A DNA stretch of 64,000 nucleotides. Source: Pezicula radicicola. Its lineage: Eukaryota > Ascomycota > Leotiomycetes > Helotiales > Dermateaceae. The notes below the pieces were generated by a model that saw only the letters and a list, made by a program, of their open reading frames with translations, ran no database searches and was not told the DNA's origin. The DNA is taken from the NCBI GenBank assembly GCA_003008705.1, contig PDUO01000018.1:460630-524629 (forward strand). Reading direction: 5' to 3'. The position numbers and the translations under genes are program-made. Positions 34,356 through 46,174 of the stretch are shown piece by piece. The first letter of the stretch is position 1; the number at the start of each line of letters is the position of its first letter.

Positions 34356-36015
34356 AGGACATGGAAATGCTTACAGTGGATTCTGTAATGGCCTGTATTC
34401 CAAATGTCTGGGGCCGATCTGGTCCGTCAACAGATGCACATTGTCAAGATCATCCTAGGAGGCTACACACGCAGGCTAAGAAGGCCAATACGATACCCCC
34501 TGGCATCCAAGAAATGCCAAAAAGCTTGCATCTCTATCAAATCGACCGGATCTTAGCTCAAATCGATCTCTGAGATACTAGAGTTGGAACGATTTAATCG
34601 ACGATCGGATATAACTGCGTCATTTTCATGGATGGAACGGCATTAAGCATAAATCTGGCTATGGACAAACCAACTGTCGACCTACCTACAGATCTTCAAT
34701 TATTTTTTGATTTTCTTGAAGCAGAAGTCTTCAAAGCCGGCCCCTCCAGACAGTTTTTTGGTTGGATGATGGAATCAGATTGTTCAGATAGAGTTTTCAA
34801 TAAGCTTCGGTGTTTACTGCAGTACAGTAACTCGCCGTAGCGTAGGTATTGTGATTGGCGTTTCGTCTGCCCCGCAGAGTGCAATGTGGTTGGCTCCGTA
34901 CGAAATTCACAGTTGCAACACAGCACAAGTCGAATAGGTCAGCTCTTAGAGGATGCCGAGAGCTAGAAAACTATTGGGACCAATGACAACATTACGAGAT
35001 CAACTAAGAACTGAATCTAGCATAATTACCCAGTTACCGTATTTCTTCTTTGGGGACCCATGGCTTTGATAGTGAAGGCTGAGCTTTTCTGGGAGTTTTG
35101 CACAGACACATCGCGCATGAAGGCTTGACTTTAATTTCGGGAGGTGATTTCCACTGGGCGCGCAACGCTTAACCCAGAAGAAGTTCTCCAGAAACGGCGG
35201 TTAGACCCTGTTGAGGTAGCCTGAACTATTTTGATCTCCAGGGACAAGCATCGATGCCCATAACAGAGCAACCAATGGGACGACGTTCAAGACGTCGATC
35301 GTCAAACCAGTAAGTAGCACCCTTTTTTTTTTGTACATACGAAGTACTCTACCGACACTTTTAAAAACCATACTGCCAGTAGCGGTTGAAAGACCTCGTA
35401 AATGGTCTCGGACCGTCGATATGTTGAAGTTAACTGGGATGCCTTGGAGAATAAGGACATAATCGTGCCTTCCTTTTTCGCGTCAAGTTTGCCGAGTTTA
35501 CACCTCCAGATTTCCTTTCCATCTCTTCCAATCTATTTCCAATTCACTTTGCTTTACTTTACTTCATAATCATACCTAGCTCCTAATGTCCATTGAAGAC
35601 TTCAATTGAGTCTTCGTATACGTTCTTTACTCCTCCAGTCGTTACCCCTCGATCCCTACAAACCAGTATTATTTGAAAATACGACAAGTCAGTTTACAAG
35701 CAGTCAAATGCAACACGAACTGGTGAGTTGTCAACCCGTCAAATTTTATCGCAGGTCTGCATCAAGCAGACCTGACAGTCGTCATGGAGATGCACAAAGT
35801 TGCGTTATCCACACGGCAAGGTGCATGTTGTACAGCAGATTCTGGGACAAGGCTGCCAAAATCTCGTATTTTCCTACGCAGCAGCACATGGAGAAGTCAA
35901 CAAACATTCAACCCCATCGTGCTCAAATACCCCAACTAAGTTGTTTCCTTCAAGTACAAAATCCAACTTTATTTTTTCAAGTTTCGTGGACCTCAATTGA
36001 CTCTTTGTAGTATCT
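34356..36015. other. Intergenic region
   Basis: No gene is supported. Small open frames at 34628-34840 and 35606-36010 lack recognisable features. A pyrimidine-rich stretch near 35500-35580 is probably the promoter or leader of the oxidase gene. Confidence 0.4.
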
Positions 36016-39000
36016 ATGAAAGCCATGAAAGCCACCATCCTCTCGCTTGGCTTTGTAGCCTTTTCCTCCGCCAATATAATCTTCACGCATGTGCCATTGA
36101 CATGCAGTGCGGATAGCACACGAATGTACCAAGGTTGCTTAAGAGGTCAACTGTGTGAAGATGGGAAGTAAGTTATGCCCGTTGTTAGATTATACACCTG
36201 TCTGATAAGGTATCAGGTGCATCTCTGCAGAAGCAACATCTTACCCGTTAGCGTTCCGGACTGTGCCTTCAGAACTCCGAGAGAGACAAGCTACATACTC
36301 GACGGACGGCACCTGTGGGCCGAGTCATGGAAATACAATTTGCGACCCAAATAGTACAGCATACAGTGGTGGATGCTGCTCAGTACGTACTTCTAGTGAG
36401 GATATTGAGATTGTTATTGATTTGTGGTATAGCAATATGGCTACTGCGGAAATACTCCTGCGTAAGTCCTAAATTCTATGATATTGTCGTACATTGCTGA
36501 TCTTCCGAAAAAGTTACTGCGGTGATGGCTGTATTTCTGGCTGTACAACAACGTCTGCTGCGCCAAGCTCGATACCTTCCAGTACGGCTCCACGAAGCGA
36601 TGGACGATGTGGGACGGTAAGTGGTCATCAGAGGATTTCCAAGGCCTAAAAGCTAACACGAACAGGGATTTGGCGGTGCTACTTGTGATCCAAACGGTCC
36701 CTTCGGGGGCTGCTGCTCGCAGTACGGGTAAGAATACAATTTTCCTGCGTTGTTTACAAATCTCCTCTCCTATATCACTAAGTTACCCTGTTTCCTTGAG
36801 ATTTTGTGGTTCTACACAGTTGCATTGCTTAGTTTCCAATGGCTGTCAGAATGGCTGCTTGAGCTACTGCTCGGTTTCCTCCATCAGCAGTCACTCCTCT
36901 TCCAAGGGAAGTACCACCAAAAGCTCTTCCAGTAGCTCTTCCTCTATTTTGAAGGCATCTTCTATATCTCCTACATCTCCTACATCGGCAAAACCACTCT
37001 CCTCTTCCTCAAAACCATCTACCACTGCTACGACCTCCAGCATCAAATTTCCTTCCACTTCATCTTCTTCTCAGGGATCTTCCAATAGCTCTCTTGTCTC
37101 AAAAATTTCACCCACGAGTTCAAAGTCAAGCTCAAGTTCTACCACTCCAAAGTCTTCCACCTCTCTTTCCACATTTAAAAGTTTAACTACAGCCCTTTCT
37201 TCTACAACTACCTCAAGATCTTCCTCATCTCCTTCCTCCACTTTAACAGCTCCTTGTAGCGATGGCCGGTGCGGGTCTGGTTTCAATGACTCTACTTGTG
37301 ATCCAGCAGGCCCATTCGGCGGCTGTTGCTCTCAATATGGCCATGTTTATTTCATTTCTTATATGAGGCATTTGCTAACGTCGCGCTCTTTAGATATTGT
37401 GGGTCTACTACCGACCACTGTCTTGTCTCGAATGGATGCCAAAACGGTTGTACAGGATCAAGCAGCTCTACCCAAAGTCTGGCCCCTAACTCCCTTTCGT
37501 CAAACTCCCCTTCATCCACAAGTACTGGTGAGCCCGTCATTGCACCGGTTACTTCAACGATAGCTCCGCAACAGACTTCGGCAGCACCTGTAACGACAGA
37601 TGGTACCTGCGGAACTTCAAATGGAAACACGGTTTGTGGAGACTGGCCCCAGGGCAATTGTTGTTCTATGTATGGCTACTGTGGTGATACATCTGCTCAT
37701 TGCGGTGCTGGATGTCAATCTGGCAATTGTATGAGCGCACCTTCGGTGGCTGCGCCTGGCCCGAGTCCAGCGCCTGCTGCCTCAAGCCCAGGTACCTTCA
37801 CTATTGTTGGCCAAGCAGGAGTACCAGCTATGCACGCGGGTCTTATGCCCAATGGCAAGGTCTTCTTTCTGGACAAGGTTGAAAATTACACGCAGATCAC
37901 GCTCCCCTCTGGATATTATGCATATTCTTCGGAATATGATCCGGCAACGAACAAAGCCGTTGGTCTATCGTACAGCACTAATGCCTTCTGTTCTGGTGGG
38001 ACCTTTCTCGCAGATGGTCGTGTGATTTCCGTCGGAGGTAACGCGCCATTGACAGATATTGACCCAACTGTTGGTGATGGATTTACTGCAATTCGATACC
38101 TCGATCGCAACTCTGCCAGCATGAACGGCCAAAGCTGGAGCGAACCAGGCAACAAGCTCAATACTGCTCGTTGGTACGCAACTGCACAAACAATGCCTGA
38201 TGGGACCATATTTGTTGCCTCTGGAAGTTTGAACGGCTTGGATCCAACCGTTTTGGCTAATAACAATCCGACGTACGAGATTTTGAGCGCTGGAGCCGTA
38301 ACCCAGGGCCAAAGTATTCCAATGGATATTTTGACGAAGAATCAGCCTTACTATATGTACCCATTCGTACACCTCCTCAATGATGGTAACCTTTTCGTAT
38401 TTGCCTCCAAATCATCTCAAATATTCAATGTCGGTTCGAATACCGTAGTTACAGAGCTTCCCGATCTTCCTGGGGATTACCGCACGTATCCAAACACTGG
38501 TGGCAATGTTCTCCTACCTTTATCCAGTGCAAATAAATGGGCAGCAGATGTTGTTATTTGTGGGGGTGGAGCATACCAGGACATCTCCAGTCCAACAGAC
38601 CCAAGCTGTGGTAGAATCCAGCCACAGTCTGCTAATCCAACATGGGAGATGGACTCAATGCCCGAGGGACGTGGAATGGTTGAAGCGACTCTCCTCGCAG
38701 ATGGGACCGTTTTGTGGCTGAACGGTGGAAATCGTGGCGCGCAAGGATTTGAGCTTATGGCTGATCCTACATTGGAAGCTCTACTATACAACCCTTCAAA
38801 GCCACTAGGTCAACGTTGGACAACGCTTGCTAGTTCAACAATTCCTCGTCTCTACCACTCGGTTGCGCTCATGCTCCTTGATGGTACTGTTATGGTTGCT
38901 GGATCGAATCCGGTGCAAATGCCAAAGTTGCAACCTGATGCTCAAGACCCATACGTTACGGAATTCCGGGTTGAAAACTATGTTCCACCGTATCTTCAAG

Positions 39001-39329
39001 GTGCAAACGCGAACAGACGCCCAACTGGAGTTACTCTCTCTACATTGAGTATGAAGGTCGGAAGTACCTTTACTGTTACTTTCACAGCCCCGGCAAATGC
39101 TCAAGCTGCACAGGTTGTCTTCTATCAAGGAGGATATGTCACTCACTCTCTCCACATGGGCCATCGAATGTTGCAATTGGATAATGTTGGATGGCAGGCA
39201 GGAAAGACTGCGCAATCTTTGACTGTCACTACGCCACCCAATCACAATGTCTGCCCACCAGGTCCATATGTGGTTTATGTGCTTGTCGATGGTGTTCCTG
39301 CCATTGGACAATTTGTTTCTGTTGCATGA
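36016..39329 (+). CDS. Copper radical oxidase (AA5, glyoxal-oxidase-like) with four CBM18 modules
   Basis: Seven exons are proposed: 36016-36167, 36217-36382, 36433-36461, 36514-36616, 36666-36727, 36801-37340 and 37394-39329, for 995 residues. A signal peptide leads to two chitin-binding CBM18 modules (about 83-130 and 147-193), a Ser/Thr linker of about 130 residues, a third CBM18 (about 328-372) and a fourth (about 419-462), then the oxidase domain (about 487-995). Active-site residues expected for galactose/glyoxal oxidases are visible: Cys in NAFCSGG (thioether partner), Tyr in RWYATAQTMPDG, Tyr-His in RLYHSVALMLLDG, and His in YVTHSLHMGH. The enzyme should oxidise aldehydes or alcohols with H2O2 release near chitin, outside the cell. 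The last intron (37341-37393) starts CC instead of GT, yet only this junction keeps CBM18-3 and the frame intact. Confidence 0.85.
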
Positions 39330-40240
39330 ATGAAGGTGGGTTGGAGACCAAAATGTACAAGTAGAATGAGCGTTTTTTGCTTCAATCAACGAATTGGCTT
39401 TGCTGAATGACATTAAAACGAGTTCGAGGCAGACCTAGCCCTCCACCGCACTCGCCGTGCTCGAATATACCCTTGTGACATCCTTCGCCAAGAGTACCGG
39501 CTCGCTAGTAGAGATGAAATGTGAGTGGCATATGATTGCAAAGACGCTGAATAATTTACGGAGTAAGCTGCTATTCAGCCAGAATAATCTAATATAGCCG
39601 AGACCTAAACTGGGGCACCCAAAAAGTAAATTATATTATATCTTCTTTTCTCCCCTTTTCCAGACCTCAAGCCAATTTTTTTTCTGAGTTTTGGGAAAAG
39701 TCACCTACGAGTAAATGTCGTAATTTTAGCCTTCCCTTTCCTTGTCTTTTCCCTTGTCTTTTTCTTTGAAGATGTCATTTTACATCATTTCGTGGACGTC
39801 ACTCTAGGTACCTAAGTTTGAGAGAATGTCAGTCTTGTAAAATCACAGGATAAGCCAAGTAATCCACCTCGGGTTTTGTGGCGTATTCGTCACTAGAGGC
39901 TTGGAGCACGAACTTTCTTTCCAGATACGGCAGTCCGACCAATCGGACTAGTTGATGACCCAACCATGCATGCACTGCTGTGCGAATTGAGACAAGGAAA
40001 GTGGATGGAAACTGATGAAGTGAGGCAATTTCTATGATCGCTATCTGGTATCTCTGTAAAGCTACATCTACACTTTTAATTCAATGTATGCAGTATCCTG
40101 AACACCGATGCCTCCGTGGTCAGACATGCCAGTTCCCTATGCCTTAATACCAAAAGTCCTATGATGGAACCCGTAACTCCTAATGCTAAGCCTTCATTAC
40201 ACACCGCCTATATTAAAAAAGAAAACAAAGAAAATAGCCG
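39330..40240. other. Convergent intergenic region
   Basis: This is the tail-to-tail spacer between the oxidase gene and the minus-strand membrane protein gene. No gene is seen. Confidence 0.4.
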
Positions 40241-41242
40241 TTAGCACTTCTCAGAGGCGTCGCTGTCGTACTTGAAGCTCTCAACATCCGTATCACCATC
40301 TTCTGACCACTCGGCTGGTTTTTGAAGTGTACCCTTTTGCAGAGAACGGATCTTGTATCGTGGAGGTGGTGCTGGTTGGAGGTAAAATGGCTTCTTGACA
40401 ATAAAGAGAGCCTCGTCATCCTCAAGTCTGATTGCGCCTTCACTGGGTCCAAAAATTGCTTGTCGCCTATTGTATTTATTAGTATGCAGTTCGTGAGATG
40501 TGTGAACAGAGATGAGAACTTACAGGTCGCTAATCTTCTCTGCTGCCTCAACCGCAACCACGGCACAGAGAAAGAGCACCACAATTCCAATGACAAGTAA
40601 ATCGCTGTACTCCCGAGACCTAGAAGCCTTCCATGCTCCTCTTCCTTCCTCGATATTCAAAATTGCCATGTGAGGGCAGTTGTGCGTGGCGGATATCTGT
40701 TCAGCCTGGGCCTGCATGGCTAGTCTGTGCTCTTTGTGTATACGCCCAGATGGCTTTTTGACATCCGCCGAAACTTCCTTCTGATATCTCTTCAAATCCT
40801 CTTCTCGCAATTCTGGGAGGGCAGATGTTGGTTTGGCAGCTAGCGACTCGGTTGGATTTTGAGAGAGCGATTGGAGGTAGTGGGATTCGAGGGGGACCAT
40901 GGCAGAGAGCGCACTGTCTGGTGATACTGAGGATGGAGGAGTGACAGGCGCATTGCTGAACGGCTTCTCGTCGTGTGTAGGTGGTGGTGGAAGTGCTGGA
41001 TGTTGTGGTGAGGGGTGTGGTGGTGAGTTGTCTAATTGGTGTGATGGGAAGTGAGGGTTCGCAAGCTTTGTGGCAGGCGGCGTGTGCTTCGAGCCGAGGG
41101 AGAATTCGGAGAGCAGATCTCGGATGGGTGAATCACACGAAGCATAGTGCAAACAGTCGTTGTGAAGAGGAATTGGTGCTGCTCGCACACCGGTTGTAAT
41201 TTGCAAGAATAGCAACAGCGAGATGGGCGATGTTGGCTTCAT
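40241..41242 (-). CDS. Hypothetical secreted single-pass membrane protein
   Basis: Minus-strand exons 41242-40524 and 40466-40241 give 314 residues through a 57-bp intron (GTAAGT...ATAG). A signal peptide ends near VRAAP. A Pro/His/Ser-rich luminal or external part follows (DNSPPHPSPQHPALPPPP), then a charged helix, then a transmembrane segment at about residues 217-235 (LVIGIVVLFLCAVVAVEAA). The predicted cytosolic tail is about 75 residues, acidic, and ends DSDASEKC. The layout resembles a type I membrane protein. The start codon sits directly after a CAT trinucleotide run of six or so units, so start selection could be variable between strains. No family is recognised. Confidence 0.7.
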
Positions 41243-44200
41243 GATGATGATGATGATGATTGGCGATTGATGCTCTGCAATAATCTGGAGATATAAAAAG
41301 GGAAAGGCCCTCCGCTAAGTACCAGTACTGCAGTCGAAGGTGAGAACGTCGTGCGCTCTCGGATGGTGGGCTGTGAAACTCTGGTGATAATGGGAGCTGG
41401 AAGAATGTAACCACACTGGTCCGACAGACGCTTCTTCTTATCGTTCCCGTCGATGCTTTGTCTGGAATAAAGACGAGTATACAATGCAGTCTATTAGAGA
41501 TGCGAACCGAAGGAGGTAGAGTGTAAAGTGGGTGGTGATTGGATTCGTGAATAAGAAGTAAGTAAGGGTAAGGTCAGATAGTTGAGATCAAAGAAGCATT
41601 ATGGGAAGTAAGTAAGTAAGTAAGTATGCAAGTTCGTTGTTGCGGGGAATTCGTCATACTTTTATTTAACCTTCGGTGCTAGGTAGTTGCTCTTGCTCTT
41701 TGCCGGACGGAGGTGCTTGGGGCCCTTGGAGCCCTTTTGGAGCCCTGGTCCTAGATCCTAGAGTACCAAACATTTCACATTATTGTGATGATTTCCCAGA
41801 ATGAGGGTCAGACAACCGGCATTCATCCACAAGTCTCTACTTACTTACAACAGGTTGGAGAGAGGTCTTGGCAGAGGGTGCTGCGGACTGGCAGGCCAGA
41901 GCCAGACCCAGGGGGCCCAGGGAACCAGGGGATCAGGGGACCAGGTACAAGAGGAATACTTACATTCCCCGGCCCAAAGCCATCAGTGCACGGCTCATCT
42001 ACACATCCCTACTGCGCCCGCTATTGGGTAATAGCATTTCTACGCCCGAGTACAGTCAGGATGAAGGAGCAGCCCACCAGCCTTAAGACCCCCCACATAT
42101 GGGAAAAGGTGAAAGTCAGTTAGCCGTATCGGGAGGTCATGTTAAAGCACAATTTCTGCAAACGGAACGAACGCACACACTCTCCTGCGGCTGACGAGCA
42201 GTTGCATTGGAGGATAATCATGAATAGGGGAGGCCAGAAAGAAGACGAAGAATAATGGCCTTTGTCACGGACAATTAATTTGTCTGTCTCACCTCTCACC
42301 TCACAATCACAGATTCAGCTCTCGGCCGCAATCAATAGGGAACTGTAAATCATTTCCACACACGTTGCTCGGCTTAGGTGGCTATTGTCAACGGTGCCTC
42401 TTGGTAGTGGATATAGGTCGCAAGAGGAGAGCTGAGACTCTCTCATGGCTGCACGTGTTGGTCATTACAACATTGATTGTACAAGCGAGGTCAGTATCGA
42501 TCGATGTCTTGGCAGTGTGTCGTATCGAGTCAGAAGCCCTCGTGAAGAAACGTGAAGGCGATCATGCCAGGAAGGCCTCTGGAGCCAACTCAGCTCATGA
42601 TGAACGCAACAACCACAATACGACATGAATTAAATCGAAAAATTCATGCCGCCTCGTAGATTCGGAGCTTCATTGCATTTCTGCAGCTTCTTCATTTCTT
42701 CGTCCTTTGCAAATTCAAGCCATCATCGTGGCACGATCTACATTTCCGTTTTCGGAATGCCAAGCATCCAGATCCCTCGCTGAGATCCCTGGCCCCCTGA
42801 CCCTGAGATGGCGGTGCTGGCAACAAGAGGATTTTGCAAGGATACCAGGGTGAAGCAACCCGTAGTTCGTCCTGGTTCCTGATGATCATCTCCCTGGATT
42901 TTTAGACCGAGGCGGAGATAAATCTCGAGACAGTGCTTCTTCGAGCTGCGATCAAGCTACTGTAGAAAAGTCGCAATAGCAAGAGCCAGCTAGTGCAGGG
43001 CTGAAAGACGGCATTTCCGCTACGAACTTCGTATGGGTGAGAGACACAGCTAGGATACTTACAGTGACATTTGCCACCCACCGAATTGTTTCTTTAGAGT
43101 CGTGGTCTTTGTTGCCGTGCCAAGTTGTGTCTCGAAAACATCAGATTGATCTGAGCCTGCCAGACAGCTTGGCAACTATTGTTTTATCGTTTTATCGCGC
43201 GATAAAGCCTTGAATGCGCTCTTGAAGCGCAGCGGCAGAATTCGAAACCTTTCACCCTCGAGCCAAGTCAAACAACCCAACTTTCACTTTCGTTAAGCTT
43301 CAAGTGCAGCGGAACCTCGATCCAGCACAGACATTCACGCTAAAACTTGTCTCTTCTGTGTTCAGTTCAGTTCAGTTCAGTGCAGATCCAGTTGAAACCC
43401 TTTGATCTTTGAGCGAGTAACAGCATGTTGGAGCGAAGTGGCAGTGCAAAAAAAAAAAAACCATCCGAGGTCATAAAGTTATTATGTAAGATGCTCGAAG
43501 AAGTTTAAAAAAAAAAAACTGGCAGACGCCTAGCGAGAATACGGGATACAGCTGTATGACAGGCTTCTTTTGGGGACTATTTTCACAGCCCCCAAACTCT
43601 CAGGCTCATTATAACTTCGTATTACGCTCACCGTGGTAAGAATAGGAAGACAAAGGATTCCCACTGCCGTAAACTAATATGAGGTCCTGTACTGTACCTA
43701 ATTCTGAGTGAGCTACTTAAAGTACCTCAGTAGGCACCAGCCATCAAAAAGTCTAAACACGAGTCGGATGAATATACTGACGGGCTTACGGATAATCCGC
43801 GCCAGGCTTCCTCTAAACTCCCATGTCAACATTGACAGCAATTACAGTCATTACCTAATAACTTCATCTTCAGCAATTCTGGAATAATAACAGCCTAAGG
43901 TCTTTCAGCTTCTTCCACTCACCGCAGTCAGCAACATCGCTTACCGCCTCAAGGTCAGGTAAAATTCAATATTTCACGCATAAACTATCATCGGATGTCA
44001 TCTTGTCTCGGTCCCATCTGAATACCCTCAAACCTTCCCAATGTGGACGGGGTATCCAGAAGTCTCATCTCGCGATGATTCCCGGACATAATTCCGCGCA
44101 TTATTGGTGGATGCAAGTCATACTGTTCCGTACAAGGAGAATTTCTTTGTGGCCTTTGACCATAAGGCGCTTGATAAGGGTAGGGTTTGAAACGGAGTCG

Positions 44201-44624
44201 ATACTGCCAAGAAAGGGGAGTTCAAGACAAGATGATCACTGCTGGGGGTCTTTGCTTGTCTGTCGACCGAGTGAAGTTCAGGAACTTCAATCGTCAGGGA
44301 GAAAGACGGCTAAGAATTCGATATCACGTGGAAAGGAAGACATGGCAACACTGATGGTAGAAGCTAAAGTAGTTAGTTACGTACAATTGAGGGTATACTT
44401 AGCTTTATTCCAACAGATAAAGTACTGACCAATGAGGGACGGGAGGTTTGACTTTTCGGTCACCTGATCCCACCATCTACGGCAAAACATAGGTCCGGAT
44501 CTATTTGGTGTGTTGTCGAGTGAGCAAATGCGCAAGGCTGAGAAGTTGGACTTTGGCTTTCGCAATTGAGGCAATCAACTATTCAACATTGCCATCCTCA
44601 TATGACTTCGTGCTCCCCAGCAAA
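41243..44624. other. Intergenic region with simple repeats
   Basis: No gene is supported in 3.4 kb. It contains an (AAGT)n run near 41606-41625, a 16-bp palindrome at 43191, a (TTCAG)4 run at 43361-43380, and two A12-13 tracts near 43449 and 43508. The open frame at 41785-42123 is low complexity and lacks protein character. Confidence 0.4.
43183..43206. repeat. Palindrome TTTATCGCGCGATAAA with an extra half site
   Basis: The 16-bp palindrome at 43191-43206 is perfect. A further TTTATCG half site at 43183-43189 precedes it directly. It lies about 1.4 kb upstream of GPI2 and could be a protein-binding site. Confidence 0.8.
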
Positions 44625-46174
44625 ATGGTGCCTCTCCAGGCACAGCAAAGCGGAAGTACTACGTCGCTTCCACATGCTCTGGGTCCTCTAAAACGAAGCA
44701 CAACATTTCCAACACAAACGCGCTCCAACACCGACCGAACTTTACTTGCGCCTGAAGATGCCATCTATCAAGGCTCGCCGCCAAAGAAGCAGTCTGCAGC
44801 TGTCAGCAAACTACAAAAGGATTTGCGCATGACCAATGGCACAGCGCCTGAAATAAAGAGTGCGAGGGCAAGAGGAAGAAGTGGACATAAGAGCAAGAGT
44901 AGGAATAGGAGTTCTAGTCGGAGAAAGGGTACTTGGAAGAAGTTGTTGTGGGTTAAGCAGTCTTGTGCGTCGTGCATTCTTCAGGATACAATCAGTTGGG
45001 CGCATACTTACTCTATCCAGATCCCGATAATTACACGGATCAAGATACTTTTCTCGAACACCTCCAACGTAACCCCCGCTTGCAGCCTTACGACTTCTGG
45101 CCCTTGGTCGCGGACTCTACAGTCATAGTCCAGCATGTCTGTTCAGTTATCATCTTCGTAATCTGCTTTGTTGGTATCTTTCAAGAGAGGTTGGAGCCAG
45201 GCGCAGTGGTGGGTGGTGGCAGTATTGCGACGGTTCTTGGGTGGTTCTTGTGGGATTGGTGGGTTGGGCAAGAGACGGCTATCCCGACCAGAATTTCTAT
45301 ACCGCCGAAGCTCCCCACGCGAAAGAGTAATGAGGTTGTGGACGCCAGTACTACAAGTTCTATGACAAATTTGTCAAATGGTGGGAATACACTGGGTCTA
45401 GGGTTGAATCTTGGAGACCCCCGACGACATTCGTATTCTGCATCTGCATCCTCAATTCACTCCACAACTTCACAGGGAAATACGGGGACAAACACACCTA
45501 CCCCTCCACTGGCATTTCACCCTGACCCTCACGCCTTCTCCCCACGCACTTCTCTACGCATCAGTACAGCGAAGTCTGCGCTCCTAATCTACTTTACTCT
45601 CCTCGGCCTATCGCCCATTCTCAAATCTCTGACACGCTCTACATCATCCGACAGTATCTGGGCGATGTCCTTTATGCTTTTTGCCATAAACATATTCTTC
45701 TTCGACTATGGCTCATTAGCCCCTCCAGATTCTTTCTCATCTTCATCCGCGACGAGAAACAAAAATATGCCTGCGAGTCTCAGCACAAACGCAGCACTCA
45801 TGGCATCCACTGTATTAGCCTCCCGACTGCCCAGTACTGGCCAAGTCTTTTCCCTAACGCTCTTCTCAATCGAGGTCTTTGGGCTCTTCCCTGTGTTCAG
45901 ACGCTACGCAGGGCAGCGTAGTTGGCGGGGCCATCTATTCCTCACAGCCGCTCTCGTCATCGGTGCTGGGGGCGGCGTCGGTCTGACATTAGGCGAAGGG
46001 CTCTGGCCTTGGAAGAGCGGGTTACTTGGAGTTTTGATTGGAGTGCTGGTCACTGGGTTGGCCATGGGCGGGTGTAGTTGGTGGCTAATTGGCTTGCAGA
46101 AGTACAAAAATGAGATTCATGGGCCGTGGGATCCTGCGAGGCCTATTATTCGGAGGCAATGGGATGATTACTAA
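44625..46174 (+). CDS. GPI2: GPI-GlcNAc transferase subunit Gpi2 (PIG-C)
   Basis: Exons 44625-44964 and 45021-46174 are joined by a 56-bp intron into 497 residues. About 110 basic, Ser-rich N-terminal residues precede the family signature SYPDNYTDQDTFLEHLQRNP, which is created by the splice, followed by PYDFWPLVADSTVIVQHVCS. Several membrane helices follow, including IIFVICFVGIF and LLGVLIGVLVTGLAMGG, separated by a polar Ser-rich loop at about residues 230-300. Gpi2 is a subunit of the ER complex that transfers GlcNAc to phosphatidylinositol, the first step of GPI anchor synthesis. The ATG at 44625 is preferred over the longer open frame from 44505, whose N-terminus is not typical. Confidence 0.93.

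Noticed and set aside
35606..36010. 134-codon ORF upstream of the oxidase gene
   Set aside because: It overlaps the likely promoter and leader of the oxidase gene and lacks protein-like features.
37341..37393. GC...AG intron as an explanation for the odd donor in the oxidase gene
   Set aside because: Using the GC at 37340-37341 leaves the wrong phase and destroys both CBM18-3 and the oxidase frame; the GT at 37345 also shifts the frame.
41785..42123. 112-codon ORF rich in Gly and Pro
   Set aside because: Its composition comes from a local G-rich repeat; there is no domain, and alternative frames are open over the same stretch.
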